Shown piece by piece: positions 9,098 to 17,956 of a stretch of 64,000 nt of DNA; the first letter of the stretch is position 1, and each line of letters begins with the position of its first letter. The stretch comes from Fidelibacterota bacterium. GTDB taxonomy: Bacteria > Fidelibacterota > UBA2242 > JAFGTP01. The stretch lies in the NCBI GenBank assembly GCA_016934035.1, contig JAFGTP010000030.1:31687-95686 (forward strand), written 5' to 3'. Below the pieces are notes generated by a model that saw only the letters and a program-made list of their open reading frames with translations, searched no databases and was not told the DNA's origin. The translations under genes were made by a program, and so were the position numbers.

Positions 9098-10756
9098 TTA
9101 TAAAATTCTTCCCGGCAATTCCCCTGTATGTTCACCTTTGCTGATAACCACTTTTCCGTTTATCAGAACATATTCAATGCCGCTGGCATATTGATGCGGA
9201 TCAGTAAAGGTTGCCCGGTCAATTACTGTTTCCGGATTAAAGACTGTGATATCTGCATAATAATCCTGTCTAATCTCACCCCGCCGGTCAAAGTGCAGTT
9301 TGCGGGCCGACAGGGAGGTCATTTTCTGAATCGCAGTCTGCCAGTCAAAAAGCTTTTCTTCACGACAATATTTGCCAAGGACACGGGCAAAAGTCCCGTA
9401 ATAGCGGGGATGGGGGTTTCCCTGATGTAATTTTCCATAAGGCGCAGTGGCGTTGCCATCGGAACCAATGACGCAAAGCGGATCTGCCAGCACTTTTTTC
9501 AGGTTATTTTCATCCATCGCAAAGCCAATAGCACCGACATTATTGCGCTCTTCTATTAGCAGATCAAAAACAAACTGCGTGGGTGTTTTTCCGGTTTTTT
9601 CAGCGGCTTCATGGATGGTTTTTCCCTGCCATTTTTTATTATGCTCCAGGTTGCAGGAGCTGATCATGACATGGTCCCAGCCACCAATCAGGGTAGCCCG
9701 GGTATTCATGTATTCGGCAATCTGGGGAGCGGTTTTCCGGTCCTTCATACGGGCCAGAATTTCATCAGTTTCACCCTGTCTGGACCAGAGAGGCAGAAAA
9801 GAATCCAGTCCGGTGCCCCAGGCATTGTATGGATAACGGTCTATTTGGACGTCAATACCCTCGTCTTTGGCTTCATGGACTATTTTTAGCATATTGTCCA
9901 CCTTATGCCAGTTAGGGCGATTGCAGGCTTTGAAATGTGAAATTTGCAGTGAGACGCCGGACCTTCGGGCGATGTCCACCGCTTCCAGCATGGCTTCTTC
10001 CACCCTGGCATCTTCACTCCTGACGTGTGTGGAATAAACGCCTCCCCTTTCTTTCACGACCCGGCACAGTTCCACCAGTTCTTCCGTGTCGGCATAGCTT
10101 CCGGGAGCATATTCCAGGCCTGTTGACAGACCCAGCGATCCCTTTTCCAGGGATGAAGCCAGCACCGCTTTCATTTTTTCCAATTCTTCCGTCGTGGGTT
10201 TCCGGTCATTTCTGCCCATGACAAAGGCACGCAAATCGCCATGCCCCGTGAAGCTTGCATAATTGATCCCCAGCGGGTTTTTTCGCAATTCATCAAAAAA
10301 TCCCTGAATATCGTGCCATTTAACATCTATACCATATTTTTCTTTGTTGATCCGGGCCAGTTCTGTGGCATCCGCCTCGGTCAGGGGAAAAGGGGAGTAG
10401 CCGCAATTTCCGGAAACTTCAGTGGTGACACCCTGCCTGACTTTGCTTTCACCACGGGAATTGACCAGCAATTCCATATCCGTATGAGTATGAATATCAA
10501 TGAATCCCGGCGAAACATAGAGGCCTTTGGCATAAATGATCTGAGTGGCTTTGGCGCCGGTAAGGTCTTCAATAGCGATGATTTTGTCACCTAACAATCC
10601 GACATCCGTCATGATACCGGGATTTCCCAGCCCGTCAAAGACCGTTCCGCCTTTGATGATCAGGTCAAATTTGGGCTGCCGGCTACAACCGACGCAAATC
10701 CCGACGCCGGCCAGGGTTCCGGCCTTGATAAATGTTCTTCGCGAAATAGGCTCCAT
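9098..10756 (-). CDS. Tat-exported D-aminoacylase/N-acyl-D-amino-acid deacylase-like amidohydrolase
   Basis: 552 residues. The N-terminus carries a twin-arginine signal (SRRTFIKAG) and then GICVGC, which may be a lipobox (Cys24). The catalytic barrel has GFIDIHTHTD (metal ligands His89/His91), VSGNCGYSP (the Cys ligand typical of D-aminoacylases), STHVRSED, QISHFKA and IGSDGNA (catalytic Asp). Such enzymes deacylate N-acyl-D-amino acids; dihydroorotase-like or D-glutamate deacylase activity is also possible. It would act in the periplasm. It heads a - strand run with the two small genes downstream. Confidence 0.85.
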   Translation of the reverse strand: MEPISRRTFIKAGTLAGVGICVGCSRQPKFDLIIKGGTVFDGLGNPGIMTDVGLLGDKIIAIEDLTGAKATQIIYAKGLYVSPGFIDIHTHTDMELLVNSRGESKVRQGVTTEVSGNCGYSPFPLTEADATELARINKEKYGIDVKWHDIQGFFDELRKNPLGINYASFTGHGDLRAFVMGRNDRKPTTEELEKMKAVLASSLEKGSLGLSTGLEYAPGSYADTEELVELCRVVKERGGVYSTHVRSEDARVEEAMLEAVDIARRSGVSLQISHFKACNRPNWHKVDNMLKIVHEAKDEGIDVQIDRYPYNAWGTGLDSFLPLWSRQGETDEILARMKDRKTAPQIAEYMNTRATLIGGWDHVMISSCNLEHNKKWQGKTIHEAAEKTGKTPTQFVFDLLIEERNNVGAIGFAMDENNLKKVLADPLCVIGSDGNATAPYGKLHQGNPHPRYYGTFARVLGKYCREEKLFDWQTAIQKMTSLSARKLHFDRRGEIRQDYYADITVFNPETVIDRATFTDPHQYASGIEYVLINGKVVISKGEHTGELPGRIL

Positions 10757-10820
10757 ATTGCTTCCTTCCGATTTAGTTGAAAAAACTTATTGTAAAATTA
10801 TAGTAATGGCAAGGTACAAG

Positions 10821-11447
10821 TTATGTATTCAATAAATTTTGTAAATATTCAAAAAAGAGACCGGCGTGATAGCCGTCAGCTAGTCCGTGATGCGCATGAA
10901 TCGACACAGGGACCCGGTGCTGTTTATTGTGCCGGTATCTTTGGCCAAAACTGATCTTGGGAATGGAATCTGAAATGCGATAGTTCCTCGGATGTGAAAT
11001 GGCTGTGAACCGCACCCAGGGAAGAGCTGAAAAGTGGATGGTATCCGGGCGTTCTGAGTTTTCCGTGACCCGCAATCCGCAGGAATTCCGGACCGCCTCA
11101 ATTTCCTTCTCCGCCACCAGTCTGAATTCTTCATAGTCCGCAGAAAACTCAATGAAGGTAAAGGCGAAACTATGGTCCTGCCGGGCCACCGTGGCACTGA
11201 CATGAATGGTATCAAAACAGACTACGTTATCACCCTGAATGCGGCATTTGAATGCCTCGATTTGATTAATGCTTTCGGCGGTCTTGTGTAAATATTTCAA
11301 AAAAAAGGATAAGCCTTCCTTTTTGCACGTTTCATAGAGTCGGGTGCAATCCAAATCAGCAACCAAACCGAAAAAAGGTTCGTCAAAATTTTTATAGAAT
11401 TCAAAATGTTCTCTGCGAACCCAGTTTTGCATATCAATCTTCTGCAT
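10821..11447 (-). CDS. Chloramphenicol acetyltransferase-like (CAT family) protein
   Basis: 208 residues, close to the 210-220 of CAT monomers. The catalytic motif HHGLADG is intact (His187 and Asp191). The N-terminal RREHFEFYKNF is the family signature. Many chromosomal homologs are not drug-resistance enzymes, so the acceptor is unknown. It overlaps the upstream HAD gene by 14 bases. A 64-base gap separates it from the aminoacylase downstream. Confidence 0.88.
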   Translation of the reverse strand: MQKIDMQNWVRREHFEFYKNFDEPFFGLVADLDCTRLYETCKKEGLSFFLKYLHKTAESINQIEAFKCRIQGDNVVCFDTIHVSATVARQDHSFAFTFIEFSADYEEFRLVAEKEIEAVRNSCGLRVTENSERPDTIHFSALPWVRFTAISHPRNYRISDSIPKISFGQRYRHNKQHRVPVSIHAHHGLADGYHAGLFFEYLQNLLNT

Positions 11448-12144
11448 TGAGCACCAGATTTAGGGTTTCAGTGATGTTTTTGACAACAGGAAAACTGACC
11501 AGGTCCGTCGTATTGACCTGTTCATGGGCCCAGGTTGTATGAAAGGGAACGTGAATAGCATGGCCTCCCAACTCCAAAACCGGTAAAACGTCGGATTTGA
11601 CAGAATTGCCGATCATGAGGAATTGTGTCGGCTCAATATCCAGGTGATTGAGCAGTTTCTGATAATTTTCAGCCTTCTTCTCGCTCATGATTTCAATGTG
11701 GTGAAAATATTTTTCAATACCAGATTTCTCCAGTTTGCGTTCCTGGTCCAGCAAATCACCCTTGGTGGCCACGATCAGTTCAAAACCCTTTTCATGCAGG
11801 GTTTTCAGGACTTCCTCAACACCCGCCAGCAATTCCACCGGTTTTTGAATCATTTCCTTGGCAATGCTCAAAATTTTTTGCAGTTTGTCGGCGGATATCA
11901 GTCCCCGGGATATCTTAAAAGCTGTTTCCAGCAGTGAAAGAGTAAAGGCTTTGATGCCGTATCCGTAACAATTCAGATTGCTAATTTCAGTTTCAAACAA
12001 GGCCCGGGATGCTTCCTCACGGTTGGCAAATTCACTGACCAGGTGGCAGAATTTTTCTTCAGCTTCCAGATAATAGGATTCATTGATCCAGAGCGTATCA
12101 TCGGCGTCAAACCCGATTACCCGCAGGTTTTTTTTAGACTTCAA
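11434..12144 (-). CDS. HAD superfamily hydrolase
   Basis: 236 residues. Motif I is FDADDTLW (nucleophile Asp in DxDxT), motif II lies near IVATKGD, and motif III/IV is MIGNSVKSDVLP. A helical cap lies between residues 20 and 100. It resembles the HAD-IA phosphatases acting on small phosphorylated metabolites; the substrate is unknown. It overlaps the CAT-like gene by 14 bases, so the two are co-translated. Confidence 0.88.
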   Translation of the reverse strand: MKSKKNLRVIGFDADDTLWINESYYLEAEEKFCHLVSEFANREEASRALFETEISNLNCYGYGIKAFTLSLLETAFKISRGLISADKLQKILSIAKEMIQKPVELLAGVEEVLKTLHEKGFELIVATKGDLLDQERKLEKSGIEKYFHHIEIMSEKKAENYQKLLNHLDIEPTQFLMIGNSVKSDVLPVLELGGHAIHVPFHTTWAHEQVNTTDLVSFPVVKNITETLNLVLNAED

Positions 12145-12229
12145 ACAAACTCCTGTATGATCAAAAATTTAGGACATCAAACTCTTTTTACAAAATTTAT
12201 TATCAAATCCGGCCAAAGCGCCATAAAAA

Positions 12230-12260
12230 AACCCTGCCGCAGTATTTCGTCGGCAGGGTT
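12230..12260 (-). terminator. Rho-independent terminator of the 5-gene envelope operon
   Basis: AACCCTGCCG (12230-12239) and CGGCAGGGTT (12251-12260) form a perfect 10-base GC-rich stem with an 11-base loop. Read on the - strand it is followed by a T run (complement of 12223-12229) and lies 30 bases after the stop of the Fe-S membrane protein gene. Confidence 0.85.
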
Positions 12261-12289
12261 CTGTTTTATTCTTTAAGGAAATTGTCCAA

Positions 12290-14218
12290 TCAGTCTTTAT
12301 CGGGGGCAATCACCTGGCCCGGTGCCTCGAAGGAATAGGGATTTTCCAGTTCCCGGACTTCACCGCTTCTGGTCTGGTAAGAGAGTTTTTCGGCCCTTAA
12401 CTTTTCATAGATTTCGTCACCGGTTACCAAATCCTTCATGAAATAGACCTGAAGCACTGGTTTGTCGGTATAGCGGGTCCGCAGCCGAACAATATTATCA
12501 TTAAAGGAAAGATGGCTGGCAAGATAGGGGAATCGGGCCCGGAGCAGAGAATTGTCAGCATTGGGCATAGATATCTCATAAATAGCCAGAGCAATAACCT
12601 CTTTCTCATCATATTTATTAAATTTTTGGTCAAAGCTAATAAAATAATCGTCAAGAAATTGACGATAGGTGATGGTATTCAGAGTTTTTCCTTCGGAAGC
12701 GCACTCAAAATCCACCTTGACTTTTTCTTCTTGATCACCTGACTTTTGAATATAAAATTTTTGTTCGATGATATCGCAGATTTGAGACGGAGTCAGGGCC
12801 CCTTCCTTATAGGCGATGGTAATATTGACCGGTTCACCAAAACTGGTGGCCATTCCGCAAATTGCATCATTTCCCTGCAGCAGGTAGACCAGATCACGAT
12901 TGTCATAGGTATCAAATATTCCATCTACCGGAACTTCAAAGAGAGTTACCTTCTCTGGCATCTTGTCTACACCAAAATCCCGAATGCGGTATCTGGAGGG
13001 TGTAAACATGGCCTCACGGATACCTTTTTCATTTAGTTTGTCTCCGTCATAATAGATTCTGACTTTGTGCTGGTCTGCCCAGGTGTCCAAGCCGTGAATG
13101 CCCTTGGTGTGTCGCAATTTTGTGGCCAGAGATTTGGAACTGCCAAAGCATTTTACCGAGTTCAATCCTTCCATTTCAAAGGTTTTAATGTTGGCAACCT
13201 GCTCAAAGCCGTCCCACCTTTCGGCCAATGTCTTGAGGGTAAATTGTTGACTGATATAAAAGCCTAAAGCGATCAGCACGACAATGGCGACCGCAGGAAG
13301 CCAGTTTAATTTTTGTCCTGCCAGTGAAATGGCATTGTCCGTCTTGCAAGAGGTGACACAGTCCATACAGAGGTTGCAATCCGGATGGGTCACTTTTTCA
13401 TATTCCGAGACCTTGATGCCCTGAGGGCAGGCCCGGTCACAGAGTTTACAGGAAATGCAGGTACTCTTATCCACCTGAATTTTAAAGGGCGAAACCGTAA
13501 AAAACCGGAAGCGGAAAATCTCAATGGCAGCACCAATAATACAAACCAGCAGAACCAGCCAGAGCACATTGATATTGACACCAATCACCCGCAATAATAC
13601 AAACAGTAAAATAACCGGCACCACAATGACGGCATTTTGAAAGATATTGCTCAGGGCGCCCAACGGGCAGACATATTTACACCAGAAAAATCGGATGAAC
13701 ACCGAGAGAAACACAACCGTCATAATGGTCAGAATGCCCGCCCACAAAACAACATCACTGTCAAACCCGCTGACCGTGGCGTAATAGGGGTCAAATTTTT
13801 TGCACCAAAGTTCACTGGTGGTGATGGTAAAATAGGAAGCGAAAAACAGCAGAACATATTTACCCATGCGTAACACACGGTCCCAAAGACCTTCCAGAAC
13901 CAGGGATTTTCCGATTCGGGAATAGAGTTTGTTCAGCCATTCGATGACAGTGCCGACTGGGCAGAGGTAGCCGCAAAAAAGTTTGCTGAAAAGAACCACT
14001 CCAAGGAGCAGTACGATTCCCATGGAAACCTGTTGCATACTCATGGTGCAGGACATGGATCCCATCCAGAGTTTGGACCCCAGGGACATAATTCCGCCGA
14101 AAGGACAATATTTTTCCAGCTCTGTACCGCGCTTGCCCATCAGCAACAGAACAAGGATCAGGCCGATAATCGCCAATTGAAAGACTAATTTTGTTTTGTT
14201 TTGAAACAGTTTTTTCAT
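12290..14218 (-). CDS. NapH/NosR-like polytopic 4Fe-4S membrane protein with C-terminal soluble domain
   Basis: 642 residues. At least five transmembrane helices lie in residues 10-240, and one follows at about 308-322. Two CxxxCP motifs face the loops (Cys82/Cys86 in CGYLCPVG; Cys180/Cys184 in CKYVCPLG), as in NapH, NosR and CcoG. Two ferredoxin clusters follow (Cys254-257-260-264 and Cys281-284-287-291). Known relatives carry electrons from quinol across or along the membrane. The C-terminal 310 residues are unusual; about 345-405 could be an HMA-like fold in which the CxxC is replaced by VKCFGSS (single Cys357). It is the last gene of the operon, 19 bases after the C25-like gene. The electron acceptor is unknown; ferric iron or a disulfide are possibilities. 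Confidence 0.8.
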   Translation of the reverse strand: MKKLFQNKTKLVFQLAIIGLILVLLLMGKRGTELEKYCPFGGIMSLGSKLWMGSMSCTMSMQQVSMGIVLLLGVVLFSKLFCGYLCPVGTVIEWLNKLYSRIGKSLVLEGLWDRVLRMGKYVLLFFASYFTITTSELWCKKFDPYYATVSGFDSDVVLWAGILTIMTVVFLSVFIRFFWCKYVCPLGALSNIFQNAVIVVPVILLFVLLRVIGVNINVLWLVLLVCIIGAAIEIFRFRFFTVSPFKIQVDKSTCISCKLCDRACPQGIKVSEYEKVTHPDCNLCMDCVTSCKTDNAISLAGQKLNWLPAVAIVVLIALGFYISQQFTLKTLAERWDGFEQVANIKTFEMEGLNSVKCFGSSKSLATKLRHTKGIHGLDTWADQHKVRIYYDGDKLNEKGIREAMFTPSRYRIRDFGVDKMPEKVTLFEVPVDGIFDTYDNRDLVYLLQGNDAICGMATSFGEPVNITIAYKEGALTPSQICDIIEQKFYIQKSGDQEEKVKVDFECASEGKTLNTITYRQFLDDYFISFDQKFNKYDEKEVIALAIYEISMPNADNSLLRARFPYLASHLSFNDNIVRLRTRYTDKPVLQVYFMKDLVTGDEIYEKLRAEKLSYQTRSGEVRELENPYSFEAPGQVIAPDKD

Positions 14219-14237
14219 GAATAATCTCCCTTGATAT

Positions 14238-16445
14238 TTATGGTGTAACAGGATCGTTGGATCCCTCTTTTAATCTTTTTATTGTTTTGACCGATTCCTC
14301 CCGTAATTCGGCTGAAAGGTCCTTCTGGGTGATTAGCTGTCCGCAGGTTTCCAAAATATATTCGCGCTCTTTGGAAAAGGTAAACCACCCCAGAGCTTCA
14401 ACCCCGACAATACGAGTGTCCGGATCTGTTTTTTTATCGAGGACAAAATTGCATACCTCCGCGACAGCCTGATGAAAGGAATAATTACGTAAGGTCCGCA
14501 GGTTACCCTTTCGCGCTTTATCGGTGGTGTCTGCCTGAAGGAGGTGAATAATTTCATCCAGCCATTCCTTGTCCCGCTTCAATCCACTGACAATTCTTTC
14601 TTCAAGAATTTCCGGTTCGGCAATCTTCGGCATTTGTGAACATTCTTTTTGGACTACAGAGATGGCCCGGACCGGATGGATCAGACCCAGTGACTCATCG
14701 GCCTGTCGCGCAACCCTTTCGGAATGATCATACATCATCATTTTAGTTAACACCGGCAGGTAATCTTCGCGCCCGATTTTTCCCATCCAGATTGCGGTTA
14801 TGCGGCGAATCATTTCTGACGGATCGCTTGCGCATTGCAGTAATATATCCTCAAAGGCTTTGGACCGTGTAAAAGAGAGACATTTCACAGCCTGCAGCCG
14901 AACAATATAAGAACTATCGCCGTTATAAAGGTTGATCAATTCATCGATGAATTTTTCCGGTTGGCATTCATAGAGTTTCCTGACTGCTAACCCTCTCAAT
15001 ACCGGGTCTTCACTTTTTAATTGCTTTAGCCAGAATTTTTCATTTTTATTCAACCGTAAGTTTTTGATCAGGTCTGACGGAACTTCAGAAAAATGAAAGG
15101 TCGGATCACCGATGATATGGGATTCCAGAAAAGTCCTGGTTTGGTGCCAGTGACCGACGCGAAAGCCTTTGTTCAGCAATCCCAGAAACTCATCGGCCCA
15201 GATGTCCTGCTTGACGTTGACGGAGTTGGCAACAGCGGCAATCGTATTCCCGCCGTTAAAAAGATAGGCCCCGGAAATATAATCTGTCTTGAAAAACTGG
15301 CCATTGAAGCACTGGTCAAACATCACAAACTTCGGCTGAATGTTTATATCTTTCAGGTCGCTGGTGTAGATATCAAGGCCGGCGCTCAGCAGTGAATCGG
15401 CCAGGAGCATGGAATCAGCCAGTGCATTATCCATCCATTCTATCGGCACGCCATAATTATTTACATAATACTCCTTCAACGGCACCAGGTCTTTTTTTCT
15501 TCGGGCTGCTCCCTGAATTTTGCTCCTTAAAAAGAGTTTGGCCGATTCAATATATCCGTCCATATTTTGGGGCAGGGGATAACCATTGAGATATTGGGTA
15601 TCATAGGCTCCGTGCGCATGAAAGAGCGCCATATCCAATGCCGGATTCTGGATTTCTGTCAAGAGAATTTTTTTCATGTGATTAGAAGATGCGTGATTGA
15701 AATTTTTGATTTCATGCCCGGACTTATATAGTTGTGGAAACTGCTCCCGCAGGGAAAGCAAATCCCACTCCCAGGAAGCCAGAGATTCGGAATGGTAACC
15801 ATGGCCCGCAAAAGTCAGCATATTTTTGATTTCGTGAATTTCCTGTTTTTGACGTGCAATCCTTTCCAGGTATTCTCTGAGCAAAGTATATTTTTCTTCG
15901 GTATCGACCGGTGGTTTGATTCGGCCACTGTAGATTTCCTTATCAATCTTCTGGGGGCCTTCAGATGTCAGGGAGAAATAATAAAGAAGCGGATTGAGTG
16001 TATCCTGTTTAAGAAATTTAAAAGTCAGATCAAAATCTTCATAAAACCGGTCTGAAGCCACCGATGACCGTTGAAAATCCTTAAATCTCTCGGAATCCAT
16101 TTTAAAAGCAGAGCAGAGATGCTGGGCATCCCGAATCATGGGTATCGGGACATCACCGACCAGAGCAATTCCCTCAAAGGCTTTTTCTGCCTGATATAAT
16201 TTCATGACCTCAGCTTTGATGGCGTTGGGCTGCTCATCCTTTTCAATCATCAGGTAGCAGGCCAGCCCGTCTTTTTCAATCGCTGCTCGATAAGCGTCCA
16301 CGGCTATTTTCGCTTTTCCATAGCTTTCCCGATCAATGACAATTGCGAAACTTCGATCCTGATGTCGGGACGGTTCCTCTAAAGTAAATTCTGCATACAG
16401 ATAAGATGTTAGCAGCGCTGCGGTTAAAATAAATATTCTTTTCAT
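14238..16445 (-). CDS. Gingipain-like (C25, clan CD) cysteine peptidase-like protein with HEAT repeats
   Basis: 735 residues with a signal peptide (cleavage near SYLYA, residue 18). Residues 30-455 look like a caspase/gingipain fold. LVGDVPIP is at about 96, the His box is LFHAHGAYD (His278-Gly279), and the Cys box is FVMFDQCFNGQF (Cys379). GGNTIAAVANS and the family-typical IIGDPTFHF follow at 444-452. From about 470 to 730 the protein is all helical with HEAT/PBS-type repeats (for example DPVLRGLAVRKLYE and DSSYIVRLQAVKCLS). The catalytic pair is present, but the His-to-Cys spacing (about 100) is larger than in gingipains. It is probably periplasmic, as no sorting domain is seen. It lies in the operon of the second TonB cassette. 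Confidence 0.7.
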   Translation of the reverse strand: MKRIFILTAALLTSYLYAEFTLEEPSRHQDRSFAIVIDRESYGKAKIAVDAYRAAIEKDGLACYLMIEKDEQPNAIKAEVMKLYQAEKAFEGIALVGDVPIPMIRDAQHLCSAFKMDSERFKDFQRSSVASDRFYEDFDLTFKFLKQDTLNPLLYYFSLTSEGPQKIDKEIYSGRIKPPVDTEEKYTLLREYLERIARQKQEIHEIKNMLTFAGHGYHSESLASWEWDLLSLREQFPQLYKSGHEIKNFNHASSNHMKKILLTEIQNPALDMALFHAHGAYDTQYLNGYPLPQNMDGYIESAKLFLRSKIQGAARRKKDLVPLKEYYVNNYGVPIEWMDNALADSMLLADSLLSAGLDIYTSDLKDINIQPKFVMFDQCFNGQFFKTDYISGAYLFNGGNTIAAVANSVNVKQDIWADEFLGLLNKGFRVGHWHQTRTFLESHIIGDPTFHFSEVPSDLIKNLRLNKNEKFWLKQLKSEDPVLRGLAVRKLYECQPEKFIDELINLYNGDSSYIVRLQAVKCLSFTRSKAFEDILLQCASDPSEMIRRITAIWMGKIGREDYLPVLTKMMMYDHSERVARQADESLGLIHPVRAISVVQKECSQMPKIAEPEILEERIVSGLKRDKEWLDEIIHLLQADTTDKARKGNLRTLRNYSFHQAVAEVCNFVLDKKTDPDTRIVGVEALGWFTFSKEREYILETCGQLITQKDLSAELREESVKTIKRLKEGSNDPVTP

Positions 16446-16489
16446 TCTGTTCCTTTTTTATATAAAATTCCTGACACATTCAGGAAAAG

Positions 16490-17956
16490 TTATTTTCTGA
16501 TTTCCAATTTCAATCCGGCTGACAACTCCCGGGCATCCTTAAAATATCCATTATCCGCTTGATCGCTAAACTGGTAGCGAATATCAACCAGGATATATCT
16601 GTTATTTTTGAACCGATAGCTGACAGCATACTTCAGCCAATAGGTCAAACGGTCAGTGCCATAAAAAATTTCTTCTTCAGCTGTAACCTGGTTGTAATAC
16701 CAGCCCGTATTGTAGGCAAAGATTTTTTTATCACCAATCTTTGTCATTGAATAGCCGGGTTCCAATGATTGATTGAGTTTAGAAAAACCGGTATATTCAA
16801 TTTCCAGTGAACCGCCCCAGGTACCGGAAGGAAAATAATCCAATATTCCGTTGAATTTATCTTCCCGCTTTAAAAATTGGGACGACCCAAACAATTTGGG
16901 GACCATGGCCAGGTGAGGGTTCAGAGGCAGGAGCAACTCCAGCTCACCGCCCAACTTTTCACTTTTGTACTCAAAAACTTCAATTTTCAGATCCGGATGA
17001 TCAGCCGTGTAAAAGCGTCTGACACCCAGGGCCCGAAAGGCCAATTCGCTCTTTCCGGCCAGAGAAAAAGTTGCCTCAGCAAAGAAGGCCAGTTTCCGGG
17101 TTTCCATCCGCCCCTGATCTATGGGATAAGCGCCGCCGTCAACCGCTTCAATACGGCCCATCTCAAATTCCCCCCACAGTTTAGTTTCTTTGGCCCAAAG
17201 CCCTGATATTTTACTATCCAGTTGCAGATTATGGCCTACAAAAGTTTGCTTGCGTTCCTCCGATGTTTCACCACGGAAAATGATGGGATTGTCAAGACCA
17301 CGAACCTTAAAAAATATCGGTGTTTTATCCTGGTCCAACGAATATTTGCTGGTGGCTGCCAGTTCCTCCAGATCAAAATAAGTATAATTCAGGCCGGTCT
17401 GGACAAAACCGCCGAACCTGTATCCAGTACCCAGTGAAAGGGCCAAATCCCGGTGCTTGATTATAGGTTTTGGGAAAACCTCTTTCATTTCCTCATCAAC
17501 ATTATAAAATAACTGACTGCCGAGAAACAATTTATTTTCCAGCAGGCTGTGGGAATAGCCCAGTTGCCAGTGAATGCCATTGAGTTCCAGGTCACCGGTG
17601 GAACTGTCTGCCAGCAGAAAAGGGAACCCAATATAGGGATTGCGATGGTGCACCCAGAGTTTATTGCCCAGTTTTTGCCGGTGGTAAGCCACATATCCTG
17701 AGAAAACCCCCTTTTTGAATAATTGCTTTTCACCCTCTGCGATGGTATTGATATTGAATAGATTATCCGGCTCAAAAACCTGTCCGAAATCTCCCTTTTG
17801 ATTTTCCAATTCAATCCCGAGGCGTTGAAAATCCCCAAGGAAATCACATATCCTCCAGGCCGGATTGGATTCATAAGCCGTCGAAATACCAATGTAATCG
17901 GCCACCTGCCCGTAAGCCGCGGAAAGAAGCAGCATCCAAATAAAAATCCTTTTCAT
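16490..17956 (-). CDS. DUF6850-like outer membrane beta-barrel protein, copy B
   Basis: 488 residues with a signal peptide (MKRIFIWMLLLSAAYGQ). The rest is amphipathic beta structure with many aromatic girdle residues (LGTGYRFGGFVQTGLNYTYF, then WLKYAVSYRFKNNRY) and a charged end (GLKLEIRK). Length, layout and position after a DUF4876-like lipoprotein match the DUF6850 family of Bacteroidota. The family name is from memory of the usual neighbourhood. A paralog of nearly equal length (487) is encoded at 25869-27332. It overlaps the preceding lipoprotein gene by 4 bases (ATGA). Confidence 0.7.
   Translation of the reverse strand: MKRIFIWMLLLSAAYGQVADYIGISTAYESNPAWRICDFLGDFQRLGIELENQKGDFGQVFEPDNLFNINTIAEGEKQLFKKGVFSGYVAYHRQKLGNKLWVHHRNPYIGFPFLLADSSTGDLELNGIHWQLGYSHSLLENKLFLGSQLFYNVDEEMKEVFPKPIIKHRDLALSLGTGYRFGGFVQTGLNYTYFDLEELAATSKYSLDQDKTPIFFKVRGLDNPIIFRGETSEERKQTFVGHNLQLDSKISGLWAKETKLWGEFEMGRIEAVDGGAYPIDQGRMETRKLAFFAEATFSLAGKSELAFRALGVRRFYTADHPDLKIEVFEYKSEKLGGELELLLPLNPHLAMVPKLFGSSQFLKREDKFNGILDYFPSGTWGGSLEIEYTGFSKLNQSLEPGYSMTKIGDKKIFAYNTGWYYNQVTAEEEIFYGTDRLTYWLKYAVSYRFKNNRYILVDIRYQFSDQADNGYFKDARELSAGLKLEIRK

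Noticed and set aside
10821..11447. Chloramphenicol resistance gene
   Set aside because: The catalytic motif is intact, but it overlaps a HAD gene in a chromosomal operon with no mobile-element signs; CAT-like proteins often have other acceptors.
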